Of a DNA stretch of 64,000 nucleotides, positions 9,561-20,599 are shown in pieces; positions within the stretch are counted from its first letter, which is position 1; each line of letters begins with the position of its first letter. A program made the translations under genes and the position numbers. Location: NCBI GenBank assembly GCA_949752735.1, contig OX457053.1, positions 22,621,318-22,685,317 on the forward strand, written 5' to 3'. The notes under the pieces were generated by a model. That model did not search any database, was not told the origin of the DNA, and saw only the letters and a program-made list of their open reading frames with translations. The stretch comes from Lumbricus terrestris. Its lineage: Eukaryota > Annelida > Clitellata > Crassiclitellata > Lumbricidae.

Positions 9561-11441
9561 GTGAAAGTTGCAACGGAAAGAAGATTGCAGAGATCGGCCG
9601 GAAACAGGGCAGGGGTCAAGGACTTGGACAAGGAGTTTCAAAAACTTGCGCGCAAAAGCAAGGAAGATTACTTGGCCAGAACTTGCACAGAGATGGAGGA
9701 AGAGGGGAAAAAAGGTAGAACAAGGGAAATGTTTGCAAAGGTGAAGCAATTAACTAGCAAATTTGTACCGCGAATGGGTGCACTGAGAGGAAGAGAAGGG
9801 AACGTGATAAAAGAAGGAGAGGAAGTTAAGGACAGATGGAGAGAATACACAGAGGAATTGTACAAGAAAGACCCGCGGGTAAAAGAGGAACAGGTCAACG
9901 AAATCAACTACGAACGAGAACCGGCAATACTGGAGTGGGAGGTGGAATGGGCAATCCGACAGCTTAAGGATAACAAGGCATCAGGAGTAGACGGGATACC
10001 CATCGAGCTGATCAAGGCTGGAGGAGAAGAAATGACGAAGGGAATAACTATTCTGTGCAACCGGATATGGGAAACTGGTGAGTGGCCAAAAGACTGGAAA
10101 AGTTCTACATTCATTCCGATATTCAAAAAAGGAGATGCCAAAGAATGTGGAAACTACCGCACGGTAGCTCTGATATCTCACACAAGCAAGATACTGCTTA
10201 AAATAATACATAGAAGGATGGAAAGCACAATGGAGAGAGAGTTGCCAGTTAATCAGGCAGGTTTCAGAAAGGGGCGAGGGACACGAGATCACATTGCAAA
10301 TCTTAGATGGATAATGGAAAGACAACGAGAATTCGGACAAGAGGTCCACCTTTGCTTCATTGATTACAGTAAGGCGTTCGACTGCATAAATCATTCTTTG
10401 CTGTGGAGAACACTGCAAGAGATGGGAATCCCAAGACATCTCATCATGCTGCTCAAGAGCCTGTATGAAAATCAAGAAGCTATGATCAGGACAGAATGTG
10501 GAGACACGGATAAAATCAGGATTGGAAAGGGGGTGAGACAAGGATGTATATTATCTCCGTTCTTGTTTAACCTGTATGCAGAAAGAATAATGCGAATGGC
10601 AGAGATGGATGATGCAGACGAAGGAATAAAGATAGCAGGAAAAATACTAAACAATCTACGATATGCAGATGATACTACACTATTGGCGGGGAGAAAAGAT
10701 GATCTTGCGGAACTCATAAGAAGACTAAAGAGGGAAAGCGAAAAAGCAGGGTTATATTTCAACATCAAAAAGACTAAGATAATGACCACGGCGGAATGGG
10801 ATACCTTCGAAATGGATGGAGAGGAGATAGAGGTTGTGACAAGTTTTTCGTTTTTGGGCTCAATGGTGGAGAAGGAAGGAAGATGCGATAAAGAGGTGAG
10901 GCGGAGAATTTCAATGGGCAAATCTGCAATGCAGGGGATGGATAAGATATGGAGGGACAGGCATGTGAGCTTACAGACAAAGACGAGGCTTGTCAAAGCA
11001 ATGATTTTCCCCATAGTGCTATATGGAAGCGAGACGTGGACGAAGACGAAGGCGTTGGATGACAACATTGCTGCGTGTGAAATGTGGATGTGGAGAAGGC
11101 TGCTGGGAATATCGTGGAAAGAAAGGAGAACAAATGAATCTGTGCTCCAGGACATAGGTCAACTAAGAGGGGATATGTCGTTGCTGCAGATGATCATCAA
11201 ACAGAAGCTGATGTTTTTCGGTCACGTAATGCGCACGGATGGACTGGAGAAGGCGATGATGCTGGCATGTGGAGAGGGTACAAGGAGAAGAGGACGGCCG
11301 AGGATCAGATGGATGGAGGATGTACACAGGAGGACAGGGATGAATCTTGGACAATTGAGGGATGTGACACAGAACAGAACGGAGTGGAGAAGGCTGGCCA
11401 TGACAGTCGCTAGAGTTCCTCGAACTGACGGCACAAGGTGA
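9561..11441 (+). CDS. RTE/BovB-like LINE reverse transcriptase (5'-truncated ORF2)
   Basis: An uninterrupted 626-codon ORF. N-terminal Lys/Glu-rich linker (residues 1-130), then the reverse transcriptase domain: ASGVDGIP near 140, AGFRKGRG near 234, FIDYSKAFDCINHSLLW near 270, GVRQGCILSPFLFNLY near 325 and the catalytic YADD near 367. It continues LNIKKTK-type (FNIKKTK), FFGHVMR and a C-terminal RRRGRPRIRWMEDV, typical of the RTE/BovB clade. The first Met is only the first in the open frame; full RTE ORF2 proteins are about 1000 aa with an N-terminal apurinic endonuclease, which is absent here. So the copy is 5'-truncated and probably cannot transpose itself. Lack of stops over 1.9 kb indicates a fairly recent insertion. 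Confidence 0.9.
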   Translation: MKVATERRLQRSAGNRAGVKDLDKEFQKLARKSKEDYLARTCTEMEEEGKKGRTREMFAKVKQLTSKFVPRMGALRGREGNVIKEGEEVKDRWREYTEELYKKDPRVKEEQVNEINYEREPAILEWEVEWAIRQLKDNKASGVDGIPIELIKAGGEEMTKGITILCNRIWETGEWPKDWKSSTFIPIFKKGDAKECGNYRTVALISHTSKILLKIIHRRMESTMERELPVNQAGFRKGRGTRDHIANLRWIMERQREFGQEVHLCFIDYSKAFDCINHSLLWRTLQEMGIPRHLIMLLKSLYENQEAMIRTECGDTDKIRIGKGVRQGCILSPFLFNLYAERIMRMAEMDDADEGIKIAGKILNNLRYADDTTLLAGRKDDLAELIRRLKRESEKAGLYFNIKKTKIMTTAEWDTFEMDGEEIEVVTSFSFLGSMVEKEGRCDKEVRRRISMGKSAMQGMDKIWRDRHVSLQTKTRLVKAMIFPIVLYGSETWTKTKALDDNIAACEMWMWRRLLGISWKERRTNESVLQDIGQLRGDMSLLQMIIKQKLMFFGHVMRTDGLEKAMMLACGEGTRRRGRPRIRWMEDVHRRTGMNLGQLRDVTQNRTEWRRLAMTVARVPRTDGTR

Positions 11442-11579
11442 CAAGGTGTGACCTTACCAATATCCACAAATGCTTTCAGCGTCAGGCGATTGGATTGTTT
11501 AATATTTGCGGTTTAACTTACAATACGTAAATAGCCTACGACTGCATGCATTTTTCATATTGACCATATTCCAAAGTTC

Positions 11580-11945
11580 AAAAGCGCGCACAACAAAGAG
11601 AAGGGAATATAGTGAAAAGCAAGGCAATTAAGGCAGATGAAAGAAGGGAAAGGAAATGGTATAGGTAGGAAATGGAAGGCAAGTGAATGCGAGAATGGAA
11701 ATGAATGGCAGAAAATGTAAGGCAAGCGAAGAAATGAGGAGAGAATGTAAGGAAACGGAGAGAAAGTGAAAAGAAGGCGAATGGAACAGGAGGCAAGGCA
11801 GACGTAACGTATAGAGAAGAAAAAGATTTTTAAAAAGACATGAAAGGAATCAGAAGGCAAGCAAACGAAAGAGAAGTGAATGAGAAAGAATGGAAGGGCA
11901 GAGAAGGCAAAGGAATGGAATGCAAGACAAACGAAGGGGTTACCT
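11580..11945. repeat. purine-rich degenerate GAAAGGAAATGG-type tract
   Basis: Strongly A/G-biased sequence of short words such as GGAAATGG, AAGGCA and GAGAAGG without a stable period. The same words recur at 13385-13645, suggesting a common origin. ORFs on the minus strand (Phe/Leu/Ser-rich) are compositional artefacts. Confidence 0.6.
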
Positions 11946-12059
11946 TTCTTGAGAAGTTAAGAAGATGGTAGAGCAGTCACGATGGACATCATTACAAACC
12001 TTTTTTACACAATGCTCTGAAAGTTCATAATCATGCCTATGCGCAAATCTACGCCTGTA

Positions 12060-12530
12060 TTCTTTCCTTTCGTTCAGGCTTGAATTAATCCTTCTCTACG
12101 GAGGGTCAGCCACTCGGATCCTCCTCTTCCACTTTCCTCTGTCTTTGGTGTCTTCATTTTTCAGTTTGAGATGCTTCATGTCCTCCCGTATCGCATCCTC
12201 CCATCTCTTCTTTTGTCGTCCCCGACTGCGTCGTCCAGAGACATCTGCCTTCATGATTCTTTTAAGGCAGCTGTCTTGAAGTGTCTTCCTCTCTTCTCAT
12301 CACATGACCCTACCATCTCAACTTGGCCTCTCGTATCTTTTCCGAGATACACGCCACTACAAGTTTCTTTCGGATGTCCTCGTTCCTGTTCCTATCCCTG
12401 AGTGAAATTCCCAGCATCCAACGCAGCATTCTCGTTTCCGTCCTCTCCAGTAATCCCTCTCCTTTTCTCGTCATCGTCCAAGCTTCAGCCCCATAGATCA
12501 TTACAGGTCTGACCATTGTTTTAAATCTAC
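12060..12530 (-). pseudogene. RTE-like LINE ORF2 C-terminal remnant
   Basis: Minus-strand translation gives MVRPVMIYGAEAWTMTRK, RMLRWMLGISLRDRNRNED and, after breaks, GRQKK-like and basic WEDA-type segments. The order matches the C-terminus of the intact RTE ORF at 9561-11441 (KAMIFPIVLYGSETWTK, WRRLLGIS), but it belongs to a different subfamily. Frameshifts and stops after about 68 codons make it inactive. Confidence 0.7.
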
Positions 12531-12537
12531 GCCTGTA

Positions 12538-12605
12538 TTATGCCAAACAAATTATTTCGAGGGCAACGGTCTCTGTTGTCATAAGCCCTCGTCAAATCTG
12601 GATGC
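12538..12605 (+). repeat. interspersed repeat R3
   Basis: Contains TTATGCCAAACAAATTATTT, CGAGGGCAACGGTCTCTG, TTGTCATAAGCCCTCG and TCAAATCTGGATGCATCC. Third copy of R3. Confidence 0.5.
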
Positions 12606-12879
12606 ATCCATTCAATCAACGCCTAACCATTAACCATTGACTTCAGTCAATCCAAACTGAGGCGCTTAGATTATGTTGTGAAGCCCCGAAGGGAACTTCA
12701 GTATCAGCACTTCAAAATGAGAGTGGTGAATTACCACTTCATTCAAGGCGACTCCAAAAATTCAATAAAATTAGGAGCAAAAATTGTGGGTGGTAAATTT
12801 CATACATTGACGACGGTCATGGAAAACCACTGGACAACTGTTTTTAAGACTCCTCATAGTCAGGAACAACCAATTTATA

Positions 12880-13032
12880 TTCGTACCTCTGATTTATTTT
12901 CATCACTTGATTCATCATTTATTTGTCCTTCCTTCACTACTGTCCCTTCTTTTCGTTGCATTGTATAATTTCTGTATTTTCGTCAACGGCCATTGATGTC
13001 ATAGGACGACGACTTTGACTAATAAATAATAA
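12880..13032 (+). repeat. probable LINE 3' end with AATAAATAATAAT tail
   Basis: TTTCTGTATTTTCGTCAACG, then GTCATAGGACGACGACTTTG and an ACTAATAAATAATAATAA end. The tail of short A/T repeats resembles a non-LTR element 3' terminus. The preceding 96-codon ORF (12678-12968) is not recognisable. Confidence 0.4.
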
Positions 13033-13384
13033 TAATCAACACCTAAGCTTCAAGTTCTTTACTCTGGACATTGCCTATGTTCACATCGCTAATTGACCAG
13101 TCAGGGTGCTTCCAATTATTAGGGATACACATCACCAGGATGCTACCGGCACGAGATGCCTCAGGACTTCCGGTGGGTCGCGGAGTCAGTATGCTGCGAT
13201 TCCGCTGGCCAGGGGCCCGCGTAGGGCACTTCCGCTGTGCCAGGAAGCCAGTATATGGCGCTTGCGTTGGGTGAGAACCAGCTACAGGCTATTTTTAGTT
13301 TAGACAAAACCAATAGTCATATTCTATGGGTGATGTAGCACCAACACTCGTACAACTTCTTGGGTTTAAAAGAAAGTAGTGGAC

Positions 13385-13645
13385 TTAGAAGAGCGTGGAG
13401 GAGTGCGCAAAGAGAAGAGAAGGCACAGCAAAGCAAAGCAGGAGAAGGCAATGCAATGGAAAAAGAATGAAAGGAAATGAAAGACAAACGAAGGAAGATA
13501 AGGCAAAAAAATGGAAGAAAAGAGAAGGAAAGGAAATAACAGGAAATGGAAGACAAGTGTATAAAACGTAATGGTGGTAGGGCAAGGAAGGGAAGGGAAG
13601 GTCAGGCAAGGCTAGGCAGAGGAAGGGAAGTGAAGATAAGGCAAG
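13385..13645. repeat. purine-rich degenerate tract
   Basis: A/G-rich words (AGAGAAG, GGAAATG, AAGGCA) like those at 11580-11945, passing gradually into the regular pentamer arrays that follow. Confidence 0.6.
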
Positions 13646-13830
13646 GCAGGGTAGGGCGGGGTGGGGTAAGGTAGGGTAGGGTAGGGTAGGGTAGGGTATG
13701 GTAGGGTAGGGTAGGGTAGGGTAGGGTAGGGTAGGGTAGGGTAGGGTAGGGTAGGGTGGGTGGGTGGGGTGGGGTTGGTTGGGGTGGGGTGGGGTGGGGT
13801 GGGGTGGGGTGGGGTGCGGTGCGGTGGGGA
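13646..13830. repeat. TAGGG then GGGGT pentamer arrays
   Basis: About 20 units of TAGGG (to ~13757) followed by ~14 units of GGGGT with few errors. Repeated G-runs on the plus strand give high G-quadruplex potential. It is pentameric, not the TTAGGG telomere hexamer. Confidence 0.9.
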
Positions 13831-13844
13831 GGGGAGGGGAGGGG

Positions 13845-14003
13845 AGTGGAAGGGAAGGGAAGGGAAGGGAAGGGAAGGGAAGGGAAGGGAAGGGAAGGGA
13901 AGGGAAGGGAAGGGAAGGGAAGGGAAGGGAAGGGAAGGGAAGGGAAGGGAAGGGAAGGGAAGGGAAGGGAAGGGAAGGGAAGGGAAGGGAAGGGAAGGGA
14001 AGG
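13845..14003. repeat. GGGAA pentamer array
   Basis: About 31 nearly perfect GGGAA units. Together with the preceding TAGGG and GGGGT blocks it forms a stepwise series of related pentamers. Apparent ORFs of Gly/Arg/Lys/Glu or Pro/Leu/Ser repeats on both strands are artefacts. Confidence 0.95.
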
Positions 14004-14225
14004 CGATGGTGAGTGATGCATTTCATGTGTTTAACCGGACGTCGTGCAAAAGCTCCAGATTCCTTCTCCATTGGAGGATGGAGGTTTTCCATGCAGACGG
14101 CCATCTGTCGGCGGTGGCGGGAAGTGGACATCACGTGACCAATGATTGGCGTCTGTTTGTGTTTTGACGCGGAGCACCGGAAGCGCCGAGATAAAAGAAC
14201 CTTTGTCTCGCCAAACAGGACTGAG

Positions 14226-15003
14226 TAGGAGGAGGAGGAGGAGGAGGAGGAGGAGGAGGAGGAGGAGGAGGAGGAGGAGGAGGCACAATGGGAGGAAGAA
14301 GAGGAGGGAACGGCAGAGGAAGCGGTGGAGGAAGATTAGGAAGAGGCGAAGAAGGAAGAGGAGGAAGAAGAGGAAGAGGAGGAAAATAGGAGGGAGGAGG
14401 AAAAGGAAGAAGAGGAGGAAGAAGGTGAGGATGAGGAAAAGGAGGATGAGGACAAGAAGAATGAGGAGGAAGAGGAGGACGAGGAAGAGGAGGAGGAGGA
14501 GGAAGAAGGAGGAGAGAGGAGGAGGGGGAGAAGGAGGAGGAGGAGGAAGAAGAGGAGAAGGAGAAAGAAGAGGAGGAAGAGGAGAAAGAAAAAGAGGCGG
14601 AGAAAGAAGAAGAAAAGGAGGAGGAGGAGGAGGAGGAGGAAGAAAAGGAGGAGGAAGAGGAAGAGGAAGAAGGAGGAGATATGGAGGGAGGAGGAGGAGG
14701 AGGAAGAAGAGGAGAAGGAGAAAGAAGAGGAGGAGAAAGAAGAAGAGGAGGAGAAAGAAGAGGACGAGGAGGAAGAGGATGAGGAGGAAGAGGAGGAAGA
14801 GGAGGGAGAGGAGGAAGAGTAGAAGGAGAAAGAAGAAGAGGAGAAGGAGGAGGAGGAGAAGAGGAGGAAGAAAAAGTGGAGGAGAAGAAGGAGGTGGAGG
14901 AAGAGGAGAAAGATACTTAGAGGAGGAAGAGGAAAAGGAGGAAGAAAAGGAGGAGGACGAGGAGGAAGAATAGGAAGAGGAGGAAGAGGAGGAAGAGGAG
15001 GTA
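14226..15003. repeat. ~780-bp polypurine (GGA/GAA) tract
   Basis: It begins with ~19 perfect GGA units and continues as GA-rich sequence with very few pyrimidines. Such mirror-like purine tracts can form intramolecular triplex DNA. The long ORFs (Arg/Lys/Glu-rich on plus, Ser/Leu/Phe-rich on minus) come purely from composition. Confidence 0.95.
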
Positions 15004-15488
15004 TTAGACAGAGGGGCTGACTGTATCTGGATGGCATACGGAGAGGGTGTAGCAGTCACCACCAGCATGAGAAGGAGGAGGGTATCCATACAGTGAGACA
15101 TCGATCAATAGTCGGTGACGTCGCCGACTGGAGACAATGGAAAGGGGAGAATGGACAGAAGGGATGTCGGCGGGAGGTGCGAGGGAAGAGATTAGAGGGA
15201 TAAGAGGGGAGAGAGGGAGAGGGGCGAAATCACTACAGGTCCAGGGGGATGCCAGACAGACCGTCCGACAGAGCAAACGGAATGATGTAACGATTTGCGA
15301 AAGCCTTCACCCAATAGTACTGACGCTAAATATAAGCCTAAATCACGGGCGCTAAAGCTAAATATACTGGCTCTGCATGAACCTAGCCACGCTGGCGCTT
15401 TATCCTGACCATTATATTGGAGCTATATAAATGCAGTATATGATATATGAGAGTCAATATATAGATGTGTATTACTGCCCCTTAAATT

Positions 15489-15665
15489 CAGTGCTAAAAG
15501 TGTAAAAAAGAAGTGCCTGGACGCCCCTTATCTTTCCAAAAGAAGTCCCTGTACGCTCCTTAACTTACCAGTGTGGCTGGCGAAATAAGTGGCAGGACGG
15601 CGTTCAGATTTGAAAATAAGTGCACGGACGGCGTCCATGACCGTCCTGGCACACTTTAAGCCCTG
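15489..15665. mobile_element. hAT-like MITE
   Basis: 177 bp, left end CAGTGCTAAAAGTGT, right end ACACTTTAAGCCCTG (13 of 15 inverted matches). Flanks CTTAAATT and TTTAAATT form an 8-bp duplication with one mismatch. Internal pairs AAGTGCCTGGACG and CCGTCCTGGCAC extend the inverted symmetry. Non-coding. Confidence 0.75.
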
Positions 15666-16199
15666 TTTAAATTTAATATAATTTTTCAGGACTGTAGCCG
15701 CTCATGCTCAAGTCTTGGAAACTCATTCTAGATAAATCTAGATAACATTGGCTTTTATATCACAAGAAACGAATGAAAAGGTCGATTCTCTTCCATCTGA
15801 ATATAAACGAAAATACTGGCACAAAAGCCTGGGTCATGAGAAAATCATATCCAGCAAAAATCGGAGAAAATGGCCAGATCCCGATCAGCAACTATCGTCG
15901 AAATCTGATATTTCTTTCCTGTTTTTCTCGATTTGACTAGGGGCCACCAGTACTAAGAGGCAAGACTACTTAATGTAAGACGATCAATTCAAGGTTATTT
16001 TTAAGGATTTTAAGATAAGCGCCAAATACACCCGTGCCTCCGTATGTTTGCGTGTATGTGTTACTGTGTGCATGTGTGTGTGAGCGTGCTTGTAGACGCA
16101 GATGAAATTGTATACATAAAAATACATAATATACAAAGTGATTATCGTCAACCAATTCGTCATTATGTCTGGATGGAGGTGTCTGACTCATTTTCACCT

Positions 16200-16296
16200 G
16201 CTGTCTGTCTGTCTGTCTGTCTGCCTGCCTGCATGCCTGTATGTCTGTCTGTCTGTCTGTCTTGTCTGTCTGTCTGTCTGTCTGTCTGCGTCCGTC
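16200..16296. repeat. CTGT microsatellite
   Basis: CTGT tetramers with CTGC interruptions. A shorter reverse-complement GACA run lies at about 16370-16400. Confidence 0.9.
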
Positions 16297-16689
16297 TTTC
16301 TTTGACTGTGAGGCAGACGCAAAGGAACATTAGCGCACGATGATGTCATCGATACAGTCATGCAGACATGCAGAAAGACAGGCAGACAGACAGGCAGAAG
16401 GACAGAGCTGATGACCCACGAAAACACCAATTCAGTTAGTTTTCCGATACAAAGTAGGAGTGGCATTTAATGTAATTAGATTAGCTATGTATATATACAG
16501 AGGCCGACACAATATCGTTTCCACCACTATAATATAATTATATAAATTATATGCATTTATATATATTTACATAATTACATATATTATCTGCGTACCATCT
16601 CCGTATATAAACATATATATATATGCTCCATTTCAATATAGATCTATATACAACTATATATACATTTGTACATACATTTGAGAAATTAG

Positions 16690-16872
16690 TTGCTGGAGCT
16701 GATGCTGGGCTGCTTCATAATATAATGCTAAATGTCAATCATGTCCTGAGAAACCTTTTTCCACCTCTTGTAAAAACCACCTATAACTTGCGACCTAGAC
16801 CACACCCTTTTGTTCTACCAGTTAAAGATGTTAGAAACTTTATTCCGAGGGTTCTCTTTGACACCCATTAAT
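16690..16872 (+). pseudogene. LINE ORF C-terminal remnant (NLRPR...NFIPRVLF type)
   Basis: Open reading from about 16623 to 16871 ends with YNLRPRPHPFVLPVKD and VRNFIPRVLF. That combination marks the extreme C-terminus of a LINE ORF2 family common in invertebrates, different from the CR1/L2-like remnants above. 5'-truncated; short 3' region follows in AT-rich DNA. Confidence 0.6.
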
Positions 16873-17230
16873 GACATTGTTATCTTCACATTATTTTGCT
16901 GTTTACTTTTAAAGTGTATTGACATGTAACTGGGTGCGGTGTGTCACCCTGATTTGTCTAATTAAACGAAGATTAATTAACATATAGATGTATACTATAA
17001 TGCACATATATACACATATACAATTATACATTTATATTAGACATGCCGGAGTAGGTACCAGTAGGCAGACATACAGAACGACAGCCAGATACACACAACA
17101 TATATTACACAGAAGGACAGACACAAACAAGCACAGTTACACGCAACCAACCATAAAGACACAACGCACATGCGGACAGGAAGCCAGACAACGAGACACA
17201 TACGCAGACAGACCGATGACCTGCACTGAC

Positions 17231-17671
17231 CTCGTTCAGTTCCTTCCGGCTGATGACGCGTCCGTCCTGAAGCCGGATCGCTCTATCTCGCTCAGGTCTG
17301 TGTAAACATCCGGTCTCCTTGGATTTCGCCCCAGACTGACATTCATTAGACTGTCGACCGGAAACGACTTCCTCAATGGACTTCGACATGACTTTTCCGT
17401 TATCGGACTCGACTCCGGAGTCCATGGAGTCGGCCATCTTGGGGTTAGGCTCGTCGCTCGGGGGGGAGCACCTCGGACCGTTCGACCGTCCTCGGCCTTC
17501 GAGGGTGGGGCAACGTGGCTCGCATGGGACGCGACGTTCTACCACTCCTTGGGTGTGGTTGCGCTTTACACCACGGTAGAATCTGTCCCCGCTTTCGACT
17601 TCTTCGTCTTCCTCTGCCACTGTTTCTAGATAAGGCTGGTTCCCTTCTGTCATGATGTTCGTCAAGTTCAA
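17231..17671 (-). CDS. candidate first coding exon, unknown protein
   Basis: A 147-codon open segment from an ATG at 17671 (a second ATG lies 6 codons on) to a splice donor GAG|GTCAGT at 17231/17230. It ends in codon phase 0 just before the open frame becomes low-complexity. The protein is acidic then polar: ETVAEEDEEVESGD, a Cys/Pro-rich middle, MADSMDSGVESDN, and a charged RDRAIRLQDGRVISRKELNE end. DSGVES fits the DSGxxS phosphodegron recognised by the ubiquitin ligase adaptor beta-TrCP. The stretch is CpG- and GC-rich compared with its AT-rich surroundings. I do not recognise the family and no second exon was found, so it may be a chance ORF. Confidence 0.4.
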
Positions 17672-18259
17672 TTCAGATTCCGAACAACACAGGTTCGGAT
17701 TCGGATTTGCAATAATTGCTTAGGCCGATGGGCCTACACGTGAAGTTAGAGTAACAGTCAGTTCAGAACAATCATTTCCGCAAAATGAGATTTTGATGTT
17801 AGCGTTTGTTGCACTTGTGAAGTTTTAACCAGATTCGGATTCAGATTTTCCGTCATATCGAAGTAGTTATAGTTAGAAGAAAATTCATCACGGTCATATC
17901 CGTGAATCTGGACACTGGTTCCAGACAAAATGCTTTTCGCGCGAGTGAAGTCAGAGTGAAAATCAGATAGGGCCTACAGAATCACTTGTCTGACGCGTCA
18001 AATATTGGGCCATATTCAAAATCAGATGCATTTCCATGGATATCGCCGGACAGGCATACATGGCCCGTTCTCAATCCAACTTTCAATAAATGCTTCCACT
18101 TTGATGAATTTGGCAGTCCTTTATGGTATAAAATGGATAAAGAGGACCTTCGAACGAACGCTGACCCCGTGAACTGTTTGCACACGGCCCTAAAATGCCT
18201 ATATATCGTCAACAACAGCTCGAGCGTGTGCAAAACTCACGCTTTGCTCAAGCAATAAA

Positions 18260-19780
18260 CTTGAGTCACAAAATAAATTAATGTGGTCGACGCTCAGACA
18301 CTCTTTCCACGTGGCCCACATAAAACTGTACTCAGTGACACCAGAGTTCTTCTCACCTTTTCAAACCAGACAACTTTACACATTTTTTTAACATCAACGC
18401 ATCAGTCGTTTCGCGTATTTACACAATTTCCATGCTGTTCCGAACGACCCTGCTGAACAATGTTTTGGGAATTTGCTCACAGTCCCTGAACAGCGACTGT
18501 CTATGGGGGGAGCCTTGAACCAGAAGATTCCACCAAACCAATCGGCAGTTGTGTGAAGCATAATCCTATATCCTCCAAAGCTAAGCGCTTAGCACCCGCT
18601 TACTGGCGAGCGCTGACAAACATAACATATATATGCTGTCCTAAACAAACGTTCGGCTTTCACGAAGAGATGTACGCGTCCATCCATCGGTCTGCAATCA
18701 AAATACAAAGCTCCTGCATACGAGAAAAACCCAAATAATATGCGTTGATGTCTCTTGATGGTTTTGACCTTTGACTCGTGTTATTCGAGTCAAAAACATA
18801 TCATTATGTAGATCTAAACGACACTAGGCCTATAGGCACGTTATGAATTGACAAGTTGGGTCCCTACTATAATAGCGGGACCCGTCCGGGCCGTCCTCGT
18901 AGGCGTTCCCTTTTTCCCCATAATAGGCCTACATGTAAACTGCAGCCTTTTAAATTTTGGTATTTAATCATTTCTTCCTAATATTTGCTCAAATGCTGTT
19001 TTGCTCCCGAAATTGTTTACTCTGTGCTTCAATAGACTAGTTGAATTGAATTGGTATGAGATTCCCTATATATAGCCTCAAAACGCCGTTTTGAAAAAAA
19101 CCGCCATTATGAATTGTATGGAAAATTTTGAATGGCTCCCTTAAATGCTTAAAATGTTCTCTTATGGGTCCCAAGTTCCCAACTATAGGCTACAACTGCA
19201 CAAAGCGCAACCTGTGTTCAAAAAGCGCAGCTTAGCGGCCTTGGCCTAAATTCCTGTACAAGTGCACACAGAGGACTCATATGCTGCAGGGAAACTGCAC
19301 TGAAATTGTGCATCAACAGCACATAAATCCGACATAAATACGGCATAACATTTGTATAATGTACACATGAGCGAGTATACCTTGTCGGCCACGGCCCACG
19401 GCAACCACAGAGTATATGACATTGTATAACTGGTCGTAAATTGTCCGTTGGTTGAAGTATTGCGAAAGAACCCGTCACAAACGACAAGTCACCAGAACGC
19501 GTTAAATGGTCTCTCGTGCAGACATCGTAAAACGATAGCACTTTCTCAATCTCAACGTATATTGGCAGTCAACAACCCCAGAACTCCCATAATTCTTGAC
19601 GTCCATAAATCGCCGTAAAAAAGATGGCCGCCCAAAAGAAACTCCGGTGATGGGAACCGGGTCGCATGTGTTAGAAGCGTCGTATTCAATACTTTCCCGT
19701 AAGCGAAGTTTTTTTTCTAAGTTTTTCGCCAACATCATCTTAGCGCTTTACGCTACCAACTTCTTCGATTATCGTTCACA
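18260..19780. other. no recognisable gene
   Basis: Unique-looking AT-moderate sequence with several TAGGCCTA words and no ORF longer than about 110 codons. The ORFs at 19218-19541 and 19502-19738 (minus) show no family signature. Could be intron or flank of the candidate exon at 17231-17671. Confidence 0.4.
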
Positions 19781-19789
19781 CATCGTCTA

Positions 19790-19910
19790 GTAATTGTAAT
19801 CGTAATCGTGATCTCCAAATATCCAGAGCGCCACTCGAAAGCCAAGCTCGGGCACCAACTCATTCAAGAGCGCTATGTTTATTCAGAGCGGTTGTCCAAA
19901 AGAGTAGTAA
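19790..19910 (-). mobile_element. LINE-B 3' end fragment
   Basis: TAATCGTAATCGTGATCTCC tail, then GAGCGCCACTCGAAAGCC and GGGCACC. The short 3' terminal piece of the family whose longest copy is at 7243-7775. Confidence 0.6.
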
Positions 19911-20152
19911 TAAGGAGGTTGTAGCCTATAGTCCGGTGTTGATAACACATTCGTATACTCCTTTAGAATATCTGTTAAATCTCTCAACCTCGTTTTATAA
20001 TAATCTGGGTTTTTGCTCACAAATGTTTCTCTTTTATCTATCGTCGCTCGCAGCTACTCCGTACGGACCCCATAAATAGATCGCATCAACATTAACCATC
20101 CTAAAAATACTCGGCCTTGCAAGGAACATCGCACGCAAGTCATTATAATCGA

Positions 20153-20594
20153 CCTAATATCGCTCTGTCCTAATATCGCTCTGTCCTAACATCGCTCTGC
20201 CCTAATATCGCTCTGTCCTAATATCGCTCTGTCCTACTATCGCTCTGCCCTAATATCGCTCTGTCCTAATATCCCTCTGTCCTAATATCGCTCTGTCCTA
20301 ATATCGCTCTGCCCTAATATCGCTCTGCCCAAATATCGCTCCGTCCCAATATCGCTCTGTCCTAATATCGCTCTGCCCTAATATCGCTCTGTCCTAATAT
20401 CCCTCTGTCCTAATATCGCTCTGTCCTAATATCGCTCTGTCCTAATATCGCTCTGCCCAAATATCGCTCTGTCCTAATGTCGCTCTGTCCTAATATCGCT
20501 CCGTCCTAATATCGCTCTGTCCTAATATCGCTCTGCCCTAATATCGCTCTGTCCTAATATCGCTCTGCCCTAATATCGCTCTGCCCTAATATCG
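20153..20594. repeat. 16-bp tandem array, TAATATCGCTCTGTCC
   Basis: About 27 head-to-tail units of 16 bp with almost only substitutions: CTGTCC versus CTGCCC, TCGCT versus TCCCT, occasional TAACATCG. The unit length stays constant. No spacer diversity, so it is a minisatellite and not a CRISPR array. It ends against a CpG-rich segment. Confidence 0.95.
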
Positions 20595-20599
20595 TCCAT

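Noticed and set aside
13646..13760. TAGGG array as an interstitial telomere
   Set aside because: The unit is a pentamer and grades into GGGGT and GGGAA; animal telomeres use TTAGGG.
13385..15101. Long ORFs rich in Pro/Leu/Ser or Gly/Arg/Glu/Lys
   Set aside because: Products of pentamer and GGA/GAA repeats; several frames on both strands are open at once and none has normal composition.
20153..20594. Possible CRISPR-like array
   Set aside because: Contiguous 16-bp units without spacers, in animal DNA, with no cas genes.
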